This document shows positions 1-7,055 of a stretch of 64,000 nt of DNA, piece after piece (position 1 is the stretch's first letter; every line of letters begins with the position of its first letter). The notes below the pieces were generated by a model. The model saw nothing but the letters and a program-made list of their open reading frames with translations. It made no database searches and was not told the DNA's origin. Origin of the DNA: JANQTF01 sp036835375 (GTDB lineage Bacteria; Bacteroidota; Bacteroidia; J057); the NCBI GenBank assembly GCA_036835375.1, contig DAITMB010000008.1:1-64000 (forward strand), read 5' to 3'. Both the position numbers and the translations under genes were made by a program.

Positions 1-628
1 AGGCAAAGAGGCCCATTTGAATCATGCCAAACAAAAAACCGAAGTACCCGCCCGATCGCTCAATGAATTTGAATTCTTCCCGACCGACATCGAGAAAGAT
101 TTGGTTGAGGAGTTCGCGATCTCCTTCGAGTGTTTCCACGACCATCCGTCGCAGGTCAAACAGCTCTGTGATCCGCTCTTTCACGTCTTGCATGAGTTCT
201 TCCACTACCTGGGGGGTTTCCTCCGCAGCGCGCAGATATATGCCCTCTTTGATGCCCTTCGGAACATTTTCCCACAACTCAGGGGCTTCTTCCGCCATGA
301 CTTCATCCACGATCTGATTCGTCATCCGATTCAGCGCAGGCTCCATTTCTTCTGCGATTCGCTCGGGGTCCAATTGCTCGAAGCGCTCTTCTATTGTGAT
401 CAATTTGGAGGTGAGCAAATCCACTGATTTGCCAGCCATGACCCCTGCCCTGGAAGGTATGATTCCCTGCCAGCCCAGCTTCCCGATCCCAACAAAGTTC
501 AGCGGGTAAAAGGTCATTTTGAGGGCCAAGACATTGGTACTCCACCCGATCAAGGCGCTGAGGACCGGAATGGAAGCGTACTTCCAAAACATTGGGTCTC
601 CTAGCAGTACTGAGAGGGAATCGAGCAT
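1..628 (-). CDS. DUF445 family membrane protein, 3' end cut by window
   Basis: Reading back from an ATG at 626-628, the minus strand stays open for 209 codons and leaves the window, so the C-terminus is missing. The product starts MLDSLSVLLGDPMFWKYASI and continues with a hydrophobic stretch containing GWSTNVLALKMTFYPL, then GWQGIIPSRAGVMAGKSVDL, which matches the N-terminal membrane anchor and GxxPxR region of DUF445 (YheB/UPF0754) proteins. An acidic, helical segment rich in Glu follows (EERFEQLDPERIAEEMEPAL), as in that family. The molecular role of DUF445 proteins is not well established; they are integral membrane proteins. The gene lies 127 bp downstream of the VCBS lipoprotein gene on the same strand and could be co-transcribed. 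Family assignment is from remembered motifs. Confidence 0.8.
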   Translation of the reverse strand, partial: MLDSLSVLLGDPMFWKYASIPVLSALIGWSTNVLALKMTFYPLNFVGIGKLGWQGIIPSRAGVMAGKSVDLLTSKLITIEERFEQLDPERIAEEMEPALNRMTNQIVDEVMAEEAPELWENVPKGIKEGIYLRAAEETPQVVEELMQDVKERITELFDLRRMVVETLEGDRELLNQIFLDVGREEFKFIERSGGYFGFLFGMIQMGLFA

Positions 629-755
629 AGCAAAGCAAAGTTGACAAACCCCAACTCGCCGGGATGATGCGTGCATGGAACCGATGGCAACAGGAATTTT
701 TCTGGTTCCGGTGCATCCTGACAAACATAGCAAGTCAGCGGGAAATGCGCGCGAT

Positions 756-2297
756 CTACTTTTGAGCTGGGCTATGAGAGCGAAGCTGGTTGCGAAGGAG
801 CATAAGATCTGCGCCGCGCTCATTCCAGTGACGCACCACCGACTCGGGCGTTGAAGCAGGGGTGTGAGTAAAGGATCCTAACAAGAGATCCAGATCGCCA
901 TCGCCGTCAAAATCTCCCGCTTCGGCTACGATCCAGCGACCATCTATGGCTTGAGGGAAGGTGTGAGTCACAAAGGCCAACGTAGCGCTACTGCGATTTT
1001 CGAAGTACACAAAGGCCTCTTCCGGCGTTTTGTCGAATGCTGGAAAATACGCGCACACAGCCAGATCAATGTCCCCGTCTTGGTCGAAATCCCTGGCGAT
1101 GACTCGCGTCGCGCCATGAAGGGGATAAAAATAGCTCTCCTCAAATTGATTGGACCCATCGTTCGTGTAAATCCGAACCCCATGATACGGCTTGAGTCCA
1201 GCCGAATAATCTGCGTTGTCGCCTTGAACCAAAATCAGATCCTGGTCTCCATCGCCGTCGATGTCCACCATTTCCATCCAACTCGTGCCCCATACCGGAC
1301 TGAGCCGAATCACCTGCTCGATTCGAAAATCCATGTTCGGCTCTTGATAGAGTATGTACACCCCCTCGTTTCCTTGGGCGCAGAGCACCACCAGATCCAT
1401 CAAGCCATCGCCGTTCATGTCCTGGGTCAACACCCGGAGCGTACCGGGAAGGTCCAGAAGCGTGCGCCCAACATAAGGAGGCTTTCCATCTAAAACAAAA
1501 TGAGACAGCCTGCCTGTATGATGTCCGTATTCACAGACAAAGAGATCTTCCTGGCCGTTTTGATCTAGGTCTGTCTGGAGGGCATACACGGGTCGGTGGA
1601 GATCCTTCGCAAAAAGCGTGTATTTCCCCTCTTGATTCACCATTCTAATGCCTCCACCAGACCGCTCCGATGGCGGCAATATGCCTATGTCAACGACTAT
1701 GCCGCCTCCCGGAAACGCTTGCCAGTCCACAATCGGAGAATTAGCCCGAGCCAACGTATCCCGACGTTCATCGCCCAAGGCTATGAGCTCGCCCGAGATG
1801 TTGCCTACCAGAAAGGTTTGTCTTGACTCACTGAAGCCGATATAAGATGTGTGTCCACCGTCTCGACGGTCTAGCTGAATCGGCTCCGCTTGAAATAGGC
1901 TCAAAGATGAATGCGGATGTTCGCGTGCGGGAATGGAAGCCAAGGTGTCTGGAGCGCGCTCCATGATGTATGCCGTGATGGCTACCCAGTCTTTGGGACT
2001 GATGGTGGGCGTTTCGGGATAGACACCGCTTTGTTGCACTAAGCTTTTTTCCATCCAAGACAGCTCACCATAGGGATCGTATCCTTCTGTAGCGATCCCC
2101 ATGCGTGCGCCCATATCGGGCAAGATCCGCTCCGACCAGATCGACTTCCACAACTCTTCGGGGGCAGGGGCAGCATGACAGCCGCCACATCGACCCTCAT
2201 ACAGCGCTACTTCACGCTCCGCCGGACTCTTGCAAGCCCAGCATAGACACAGTAGCCCCGCTACCAAAACCAAACCTATTCTCCGTTCATTCTTCAT
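756..2297 (-). CDS. c-type cytochrome / VCBS (FG-GAP) repeat lipoprotein
   Basis: A 513-residue predicted lipoprotein. Residues 1-21 form a signal peptide ending LCLCWA, followed by Cys22 as the lipidation site. A single haem-binding CxxCH motif (CGGCH) lies at 37-41. The rest carries at least five calcium-loop motifs typical of VCBS/FG-GAP propeller blades, near residues 243 (DLDQNGQEDL), 293 (DMNGDGLMDL), 345 (DIDGDGDQDL), 403 (DFDQDGDIDL) and 462 (DFDGDGDLDL). This predicts a small covalent-haem domain fused to an integrin-like beta-propeller, anchored in the outer or inner membrane facing the periplasm or surface. An electron-transfer role is inferred from the haem motif; substrate and partners are unknown. 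The start ATG is supported by the signal peptide. It is divergent from the truncated ThuA gene across the assembly gap. Confidence 0.85.
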   Translation of the reverse strand: MKNERRIGLVLVAGLLCLCWACKSPAEREVALYEGRCGGCHAAPAPEELWKSIWSERILPDMGARMGIATEGYDPYGELSWMEKSLVQQSGVYPETPTISPKDWVAITAYIMERAPDTLASIPAREHPHSSLSLFQAEPIQLDRRDGGHTSYIGFSESRQTFLVGNISGELIALGDERRDTLARANSPIVDWQAFPGGGIVVDIGILPPSERSGGGIRMVNQEGKYTLFAKDLHRPVYALQTDLDQNGQEDLFVCEYGHHTGRLSHFVLDGKPPYVGRTLLDLPGTLRVLTQDMNGDGLMDLVVLCAQGNEGVYILYQEPNMDFRIEQVIRLSPVWGTSWMEMVDIDGDGDQDLILVQGDNADYSAGLKPYHGVRIYTNDGSNQFEESYFYPLHGATRVIARDFDQDGDIDLAVCAYFPAFDKTPEEAFVYFENRSSATLAFVTHTFPQAIDGRWIVAEAGDFDGDGDLDLLLGSFTHTPASTPESVVRHWNERGADLMLLRNQLRSHSPAQK

Positions 2298-2397
2298 GTG
2301 TGCTGCGTTTTTCCATTACCCGCAAGATGCATCCATGTGGCCCAGAAGGTAAAAAATCCAAGCCGAATATAGGCATTTCCGTATTTTCGGAACGAGC

Positions 2398-2497
2398 NNN
2401 NNNNNNNNNNNNNNNNNNNNNNNNNNNNNNNNNNNNNNNNNNNNNNNNNNNNNNNNNNNNNNNNNNNNNNNNNNNNNNNNNNNNNNNNNNNNNNNNN
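2398..2497. other. assembly gap (100 N)
   Basis: Exactly 100 undetermined bases, the usual placeholder for a scaffold join of unknown size. It removes the 5' end of the ThuA gene and probably the divergent promoter region shared with the VCBS lipoprotein. The real distance may differ from 100 bp. Confidence 0.98.
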
Positions 2498-3031
2498 GTC
2501 ATTTTTTGCAATACTTCCGGCAATGGATTGCTCTCCGAAACCCAGCGCAATCATTTCGAGGCCTACATTCGGCAAGGAGGCGGCTTTGTGGGCATTCACG
2601 CAGCCACCGATACATACCGCGACCGCTCATGGCCCTGGTACAATGACCTCGTAGGAGCCATCGTGCAATCCAATCCCAACCATACGTCCAACAACCACGA
2701 GAATGTCCTGGAAATCAGCAATGCCCGGCATCCAGCCGTGAAGCACCTCAGCGGGACATGGGAAAAGGCAGAAGAATATTACTACTGGGATCAAAACGGA
2801 GGCTGGCTCTACGATCAAAATGACATCCTCCTCACCGTGCGGCAAACCAAGGGTCCCAATGGCCAAGTGAATGCCTACGATCGCAAACGGGAGATGGCTT
2901 GGTACAAAGAGTTTGATGGCGGCAGGTCTTTCTACACCGCCTTGGGCCACAATGGCAAAGATTATCGCGAGGATTCCCTCTTCATCAAGCACGTGGAGGG
3001 AGGTATTCTGTGGGCAGCCGGCTGGGAGTAG
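2498..3031 (+). CDS. ThuA-like domain protein, 5' end lost in the gap
   Basis: The frame is open from the gap edge to a TAG at 3031, giving 177 C-terminal residues. They contain the ThuA (trehalose-utilisation, class I glutamine-amidotransferase-like fold) signature: VIFCNTSGNGLLSETQRNHF, RQGGGFVGIHAATDTYRDRS with WPWYNDLVGA, then EMAWYKEFDGGRSFYTALGH and a final GGILWAAGW. Family members are generally periplasmic or secreted in Bacteroidota and are linked to sugar catabolism, but the reaction is not established. The missing N-terminus should hold the signal peptide and first strand (about 50 residues or more). The bases left of the gap do not give a convincing ThuA start, so the gene probably begins within it. 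It converges with the DUF6807 gene with only 7 bp between stop codons. Confidence 0.88.
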   Translation, partial: VIFCNTSGNGLLSETQRNHFEAYIRQGGGFVGIHAATDTYRDRSWPWYNDLVGAIVQSNPNHTSNNHENVLEISNARHPAVKHLSGTWEKAEEYYYWDQNGGWLYDQNDILLTVRQTKGPNGQVNAYDRKREMAWYKEFDGGRSFYTALGHNGKDYREDSLFIKHVEGGILWAAGWE

Positions 3032-3038
3032 GGACTTT

Positions 3039-4007
3039 TCAGGGAGAGTTTCTGAACGAGGATGGCTCCTCGAGAAAACTGCGATAAGCCGCTGCTACTG
3101 CTTCCGACGACATTGTGCCATCGTGCACGAGGAGCCGGTGGCGAAATACGAGGGGCTTTACTTTTGAAAGGAAAATCGGGACGCGGCCCGGGAAAGCGGG
3201 ATTCTGCATGCTGGCTGATTTGCGCAAGATCCAACCTTGGAAAGCTGGTAGTTGAGCTGGCTCACACATGAGCACCACCGCCGCCTGTGCGCCTGGCGTC
3301 GAAGAATAGCTACCTCGAAATTCCACCCAGCCGCCCGCATCCACGGGCGTAGTTTGCGGTTCTACAGGCCTCTCTCCCTTGATTTCAATATCCGCTGGCA
3401 GGACCAATCGCGCCGAAAATCCCCCATATCCCTTGTCATCTTCCGACCCACCAATTTCAACGCGATCCACCAGCGCCCGCAGCGCAACTTCCACCTCCAC
3501 ATGATACTGTCTGGTATCGCCACGGAGATAAGTCAACTTCACTGCTTCCTCCACAATGCGTTCTCCATATTCGCCCAAGGAGTCAATAAGAACCCAACCC
3601 AACAGCGCATGGACCTCTGCTCTATCACGCTGAATGTCAGTTTGCAACGACTCTAACACCCAAGCCATGCCTTTGCAAAGCCAAGGATCTGCCACGCGCT
3701 TGCCATCGACATTCACCTGATGCCACGTCCAGAAGATGCCACGCTGATGAAGATGGTCAGCGGGAAAGTCTTCGGTAAGGACTTCGCCGTGGAGACCGTA
3801 AAGCGGATGCAGATAATTTGCCCGGGCATATCCCTCGTCCACCGACTTTGTCTCGAATTGGTACACAAACCTCGGATCACCGTCATCGAACACCACGAGG
3901 GTGCCACCCACTTTCTCCGCAGTTATGATAGCGCCAGGAGCTGTGCAGGAGCTAGTGAACATCCAAAGCAGGAGAAATGAGTAGAGGATCCAGCAGGGAG
4001 CACGCAT
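3039..4007 (-). CDS. DUF6807 (PmoA-like) lipoprotein
   Basis: A predicted 322-residue lipoprotein. The open frame extends upstream to a GTG at 4133, but the ATG at 4007 is preferred because it starts directly with a lipoprotein signal (MRAPCWILYSFLLLWMFTSS then Cys). The mature part has HPLYGLHGEV, DHLHQRGIFWTWHQVNVDG and late FRGSY and VVLMCEP motifs, matching the family annotated as PmoA or DUF6807. The name comes from an annotation tradition; the family is not the membrane methane monooxygenase subunit, and its activity is uncertain. Homologues often accompany ThuA and sugar-oxidoreductase genes in Bacteroidota and Planctomycetota, and here a ThuA gene lies next door in convergent orientation. 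A role in periplasmic carbohydrate processing is inferred only. Confidence 0.75.
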   Translation of the reverse strand: MRAPCWILYSFLLLWMFTSSCTAPGAIITAEKVGGTLVVFDDGDPRFVYQFETKSVDEGYARANYLHPLYGLHGEVLTEDFPADHLHQRGIFWTWHQVNVDGKRVADPWLCKGMAWVLESLQTDIQRDRAEVHALLGWVLIDSLGEYGERIVEEAVKLTYLRGDTRQYHVEVEVALRALVDRVEIGGSEDDKGYGGFSARLVLPADIEIKGERPVEPQTTPVDAGGWVEFRGSYSSTPGAQAAVVLMCEPAQLPAFQGWILRKSASMQNPAFPGRVPIFLSKVKPLVFRHRLLVHDGTMSSEAVAAAYRSFLEEPSSFRNSP

Positions 4008-4129
4008 TATCTCGAAGATCAGGCGGGTGAATGAAAAGGAAGAGCCCCAAAAAATTAGTCTTGTATGATCCATGCGACAGGAGTTCCACTCCCATTTTGT
4101 CTCAAAAATACCTCCCTCATATATGAGTC

Positions 4130-6172
4130 TCACAACTCGCCATCGCGGGCACTCACTGCGCCTTCTGTCCCGAGCTTTTGGTTGATTTGCTTGCGCATTT
4201 CACTCAGGTAGATAAAGGTGCTCATGAGTCGGTCAGAGGCTTCTTCATCTTGGGCGACTTGCGCGGTCTTGATCTGCTCCTGACACTCTCGGATCAGTTT
4301 CTTTAGTTTTTGAGCCTTGTAGTGGAGCAAGGCCCCGTCTGCGACCTTGCGCAGGTCTCCATCAAAGTGCAGGTCTGGACGAATTTTGGACCACAGAGGA
4401 CTGGTGTCGAGGGTGATCAGTAGCTCTGCCACGAGACTACTCACGACTGGCTCAGGATGGTTGAGGTAGCGGTTTAAATCGACCTTGGCATAGGTATCGA
4501 ATTCTTGAAATAGCTCTTGCCGGAGGGACTCAAAGTCGGGGGTCTCGAAACGCAGGCCTTCCAGCTCAGCCATGAGATAATCCATAAGAAACATTTCCTC
4601 GATCACGATGGGTTTTCCATCGGCATCTTCGAGGGGTTGCCCTTCCTGCTCTGGGATGCTTTTATCGAAATGGTTGACCATGATCCTCAAAAGCTCCTTT
4701 TCCTGCGCTTTCAGCCCCAATTTCTCAAACGGGACCAGGATTGCCGGTGCTTGCTGCGCAACCGGCTGCGTAGTGCTGGGGGCTTCGCCCGTGCGCTGTA
4801 GCAAAGAATTCTGGCGAAATTCCTCTCGCTGCGCCTCTTTGCGCGCTTGCTTGCCCAGCTCTCTCCGTGCCTCTTCCACCGCGTGGGTCATGAGCGACTC
4901 CGTGATATCGAGCCGCTGGGCGAGATGCTTGATGTACATTTGCCGCTGAACCAAGTCGGAGAGCAAGGCGAGGGTATCAGCCAAAGCCCGCACGATCTCG
5001 GCTTGCACGATCGGATCCGCCGCATTTTTCCCTTCGGAGAGCACCCGCATCTTGAAGTCCACAAAGGACATCGCTTGCTCCTTCGCGTAGCGCAGAAAAT
5101 CTGCCGCTCCCACCAAGCGCACATAAGAATCAGGATCGTGGTTGTCTGGCAAAATCAGCACTTCGGCCTGCATTCCCTCCTGAATCAGCAGATCAATGCC
5201 CCGCAGTGCGGCCTTGACGCCCGCTGAATCCCCATCGTAGATCATCAGCACGCGCTGCGTAAAGCGCCGAATGAGCCGTATCTGATCGATCGTCAGTGCT
5301 GTTCCCGAGGAGGCCACGACATGATTGATCCCACTTTGGGCCAGCAGAATCACATCCATGTATCCTTCGGTGAGAATACAGAGGTCTTGGTTGCGAATTG
5401 CTTGCCGCGCTTGGTACAGGCCGTAAAGCACCTGCCCTTTATGATAGATTGAGGACTCCGAGGAGTTGATGTACTTCGCTACGTCCTTCTGACTGCCCAG
5501 GATCCGCCCTCCAAACCCGACCACCTTTCCAGAAGCATTGGTGATGGGAAACATCACCCGCCCGCGAAATCGGTCAAATAGCTTACCGTTTTTTTCTGAT
5601 CGGCTCACGAGGCTCAGCTCCTCAAGGTAGGCTTCTTGGTATTGCCTCGCGGTGGCGGCATCGGCCAGAGCTTGCCAAGCATCGGGTGCATAGCCCAATT
5701 GAAAGGCTTCGATGGTCGCCTCGAGAATGCCGCGCTCCTTGAAGTAGCTCAACCCGATCCGCCGCCCCTCGTCGCTCTCCATGAGCTGTTCATGAAACCA
5801 CCTGGCCGCAAATTCATTGACGATGTAGAGGCTTTCCCGCTGGTCGCGCGACACGCGCTGTTCTTCCGACTCTTCCTCTTCCTCCAGCTCAATGTTGTAC
5901 TTTTTGGCAAGGTGCCGCAGGGCTTCCACATAGCTGAAGCCTTCCATTTCCATGAGGAAGTTCACTGCATTGCCTCCCTTGCCCGATGAAAAATCCTTGT
6001 AAATCCCTTTCTGCGAATTCACAGAAAAGGAAGGGCTTTTTTCATTGACAAAGGGGGAGAGTGCCCAATAATTTGCCCCGCGTTTCTTCAACTGCAAGTA
6101 GTCCCCTACCACGTCGACGATGTCGGTAGAGTTGTAAATTTGGTCAACAATGTGGGCCGGAATTCTTGCCAT
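4130..6172 (-). CDS. dnaG: DNA primase DnaG with degenerate zinc-binding domain
   Basis: A 680-residue primase that synthesises RNA primers at the replication fork. The N-terminal domain aligns through VDIVDVVGDYLQLKKRG-like sequence (17-32), but the CHC2 zinc ligands are replaced: Ser39, Val42, Asp60 and Ser63 stand where Cys, His, Cys, Cys are normal (ALSPFVNEKSPSFSV and YKDFSSGKGGNAV). The catalytic core is intact: the RNA-polymerase basic region (FDRFRGRVMFPI, 199-210), TOPRIM glutamate in EGYMD (269-273) and DGDSAG (313-318). The C-terminal helicase-interaction region follows. The ATG sits 4 nt from a strong promoter -7 box, suggesting little or no leader. I recall similar loss of the zinc finger in other Bacteroidota, so this may be a lineage trait. 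Confidence 0.95.
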   Translation of the reverse strand: MARIPAHIVDQIYNSTDIVDVVGDYLQLKKRGANYWALSPFVNEKSPSFSVNSQKGIYKDFSSGKGGNAVNFLMEMEGFSYVEALRHLAKKYNIELEEEEESEEQRVSRDQRESLYIVNEFAARWFHEQLMESDEGRRIGLSYFKERGILEATIEAFQLGYAPDAWQALADAATARQYQEAYLEELSLVSRSEKNGKLFDRFRGRVMFPITNASGKVVGFGGRILGSQKDVAKYINSSESSIYHKGQVLYGLYQARQAIRNQDLCILTEGYMDVILLAQSGINHVVASSGTALTIDQIRLIRRFTQRVLMIYDGDSAGVKAALRGIDLLIQEGMQAEVLILPDNHDPDSYVRLVGAADFLRYAKEQAMSFVDFKMRVLSEGKNAADPIVQAEIVRALADTLALLSDLVQRQMYIKHLAQRLDITESLMTHAVEEARRELGKQARKEAQREEFRQNSLLQRTGEAPSTTQPVAQQAPAILVPFEKLGLKAQEKELLRIMVNHFDKSIPEQEGQPLEDADGKPIVIEEMFLMDYLMAELEGLRFETPDFESLRQELFQEFDTYAKVDLNRYLNHPEPVVSSLVAELLITLDTSPLWSKIRPDLHFDGDLRKVADGALLHYKAQKLKKLIRECQEQIKTAQVAQDEEASDRLMSTFIYLSEMRKQINQKLGTEGAVSARDGEL

Positions 6173-6176
6173 AACC

Positions 6177-6208
6177 CAAAGTTACGACCTCCGCTGCCAA
6201 GCCCCAAA
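6177..6208 (-). promoter_or_regulatory. Bacteroidota-type promoter of dnaG
   Basis: On the minus strand a TTTG (6205-6208) is followed by a 20-nt spacer and TAACTTTG (6177-6184), matching the Bacteroidota consensus TTTG-N19..21-TAnnTTTG. Only four bases (GGTT) separate the -7 box from the dnaG ATG, so transcription should start at or very near the start codon. Confidence 0.7.
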
Positions 6209-6444
6209 TAGACCGCGTCTTGAAATCTGGCAGGATGAATCCCGGATGTGATCGGGCCTAGCTGCTACGATTCGTGCTGTCTCGCACCCTCTCCTTTGGG
6301 CGTCCATCCGACTCCATTCACTTCTTCCATTCGGACAAGCTCCGTATCTTAACGGTTGATTTCTCACCCGCTCTGATGCAATTGGAACAGGATTTTGTGT
6401 CGAACAGGCCGATTGTTTTCGTACTTCCAAGCTTTTTCCTCGAT

Positions 6445-7032
6445 ATGATTCTCAAAAATGGCGTCCAAACGTTTCACGCGAAGTCGAGGGCCGAATGGCG
6501 AGAATGGTTGTCCCACCACCATCAATCAGAACAATCCGTTTGGCTGATCATCTACAAAAAGGATTGCGATATCCCCAGTGTTTATTATCCTGAGGCAGTC
6601 GATGAAGCCTTGTGCTTCGGGTGGATTGACAGCAAACCCAATAAGCGAGATACGCAAAGCTATTTCCAGTTTTTTTCGAAGCGCAATCCAAAAAGCAACT
6701 GGAGTCAGGTGAATAAGGAAAAGGTCGCTAAGCTTTTGGATCAAGGCCTCATGGCGCCCGCAGGGCTCGAGATGATCGAAATAGCCAAGCAAAGCGGTAC
6801 CTGGACTGCCTTGGATGAGGTAGAGAACATGACAATTCCAGCGGATTTGCGGGCGTTATTTGACCAAAACGCTACGGCATGGAAAAACTGGGAAAGCTTT
6901 CCACGCTCGGCCAAAAGGGGAATTTTGGAGTGGATTCTCAACGCGAAGCGCCCAGAGACCAGAAGGAAACGAATAGAAGAAACGGTGACCCTGGCCAGTG
7001 ACAACATCAGGGCCAATCAATATCGCCCTTAG
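6445..7032 (+). CDS. YdeI/OmpD-associated family protein
   Basis: A 195-residue cytoplasmic protein of the YdeI family (bacteriocin-resistance YdeI/OmpD-associated, PF13376-like). The frame extends upstream to an ATG at 6274, but similarity begins at MILKNGVQTFHAKSRAEWRE, so the ATG at 6445 is preferred. Diagnostic segments are SVWLIIYKKDCDIPSVYYPE, EALCFGWIDSKPNKRD and the C-terminal WESFPRSAKRGILEWILNAK with KRPETRRKRIEE. The function is not known; some members are linked to stress or peptide resistance. It converges with the TonB receptor gene (23 bp between stops) and is divergent from dnaG. Confidence 0.85.
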   Translation: MILKNGVQTFHAKSRAEWREWLSHHHQSEQSVWLIIYKKDCDIPSVYYPEAVDEALCFGWIDSKPNKRDTQSYFQFFSKRNPKSNWSQVNKEKVAKLLDQGLMAPAGLEMIEIAKQSGTWTALDEVENMTIPADLRALFDQNATAWKNWESFPRSAKRGILEWILNAKRPETRRKRIEETVTLASDNIRANQYRP

Positions 7033-7055
7033 AAATTCCGCCACCGGACTAGCGA

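Noticed and set aside
17..427. Two plus-strand open frames at the left edge
   Set aside because: The minus strand encodes a clear DUF445 protein there; the plus-strand frames are its shadow.
951..1493. Antisense frame inside the VCBS lipoprotein gene
   Set aside because: No recognisable protein; the repeat-rich minus-strand frame explains the opening.
2105..2397. Plus-strand frame extending ThuA upstream across the N gap
   Set aside because: It runs over the VCBS lipoprotein's coding region and reads through unknown bases; the sequence before the gap has no ThuA-like start.
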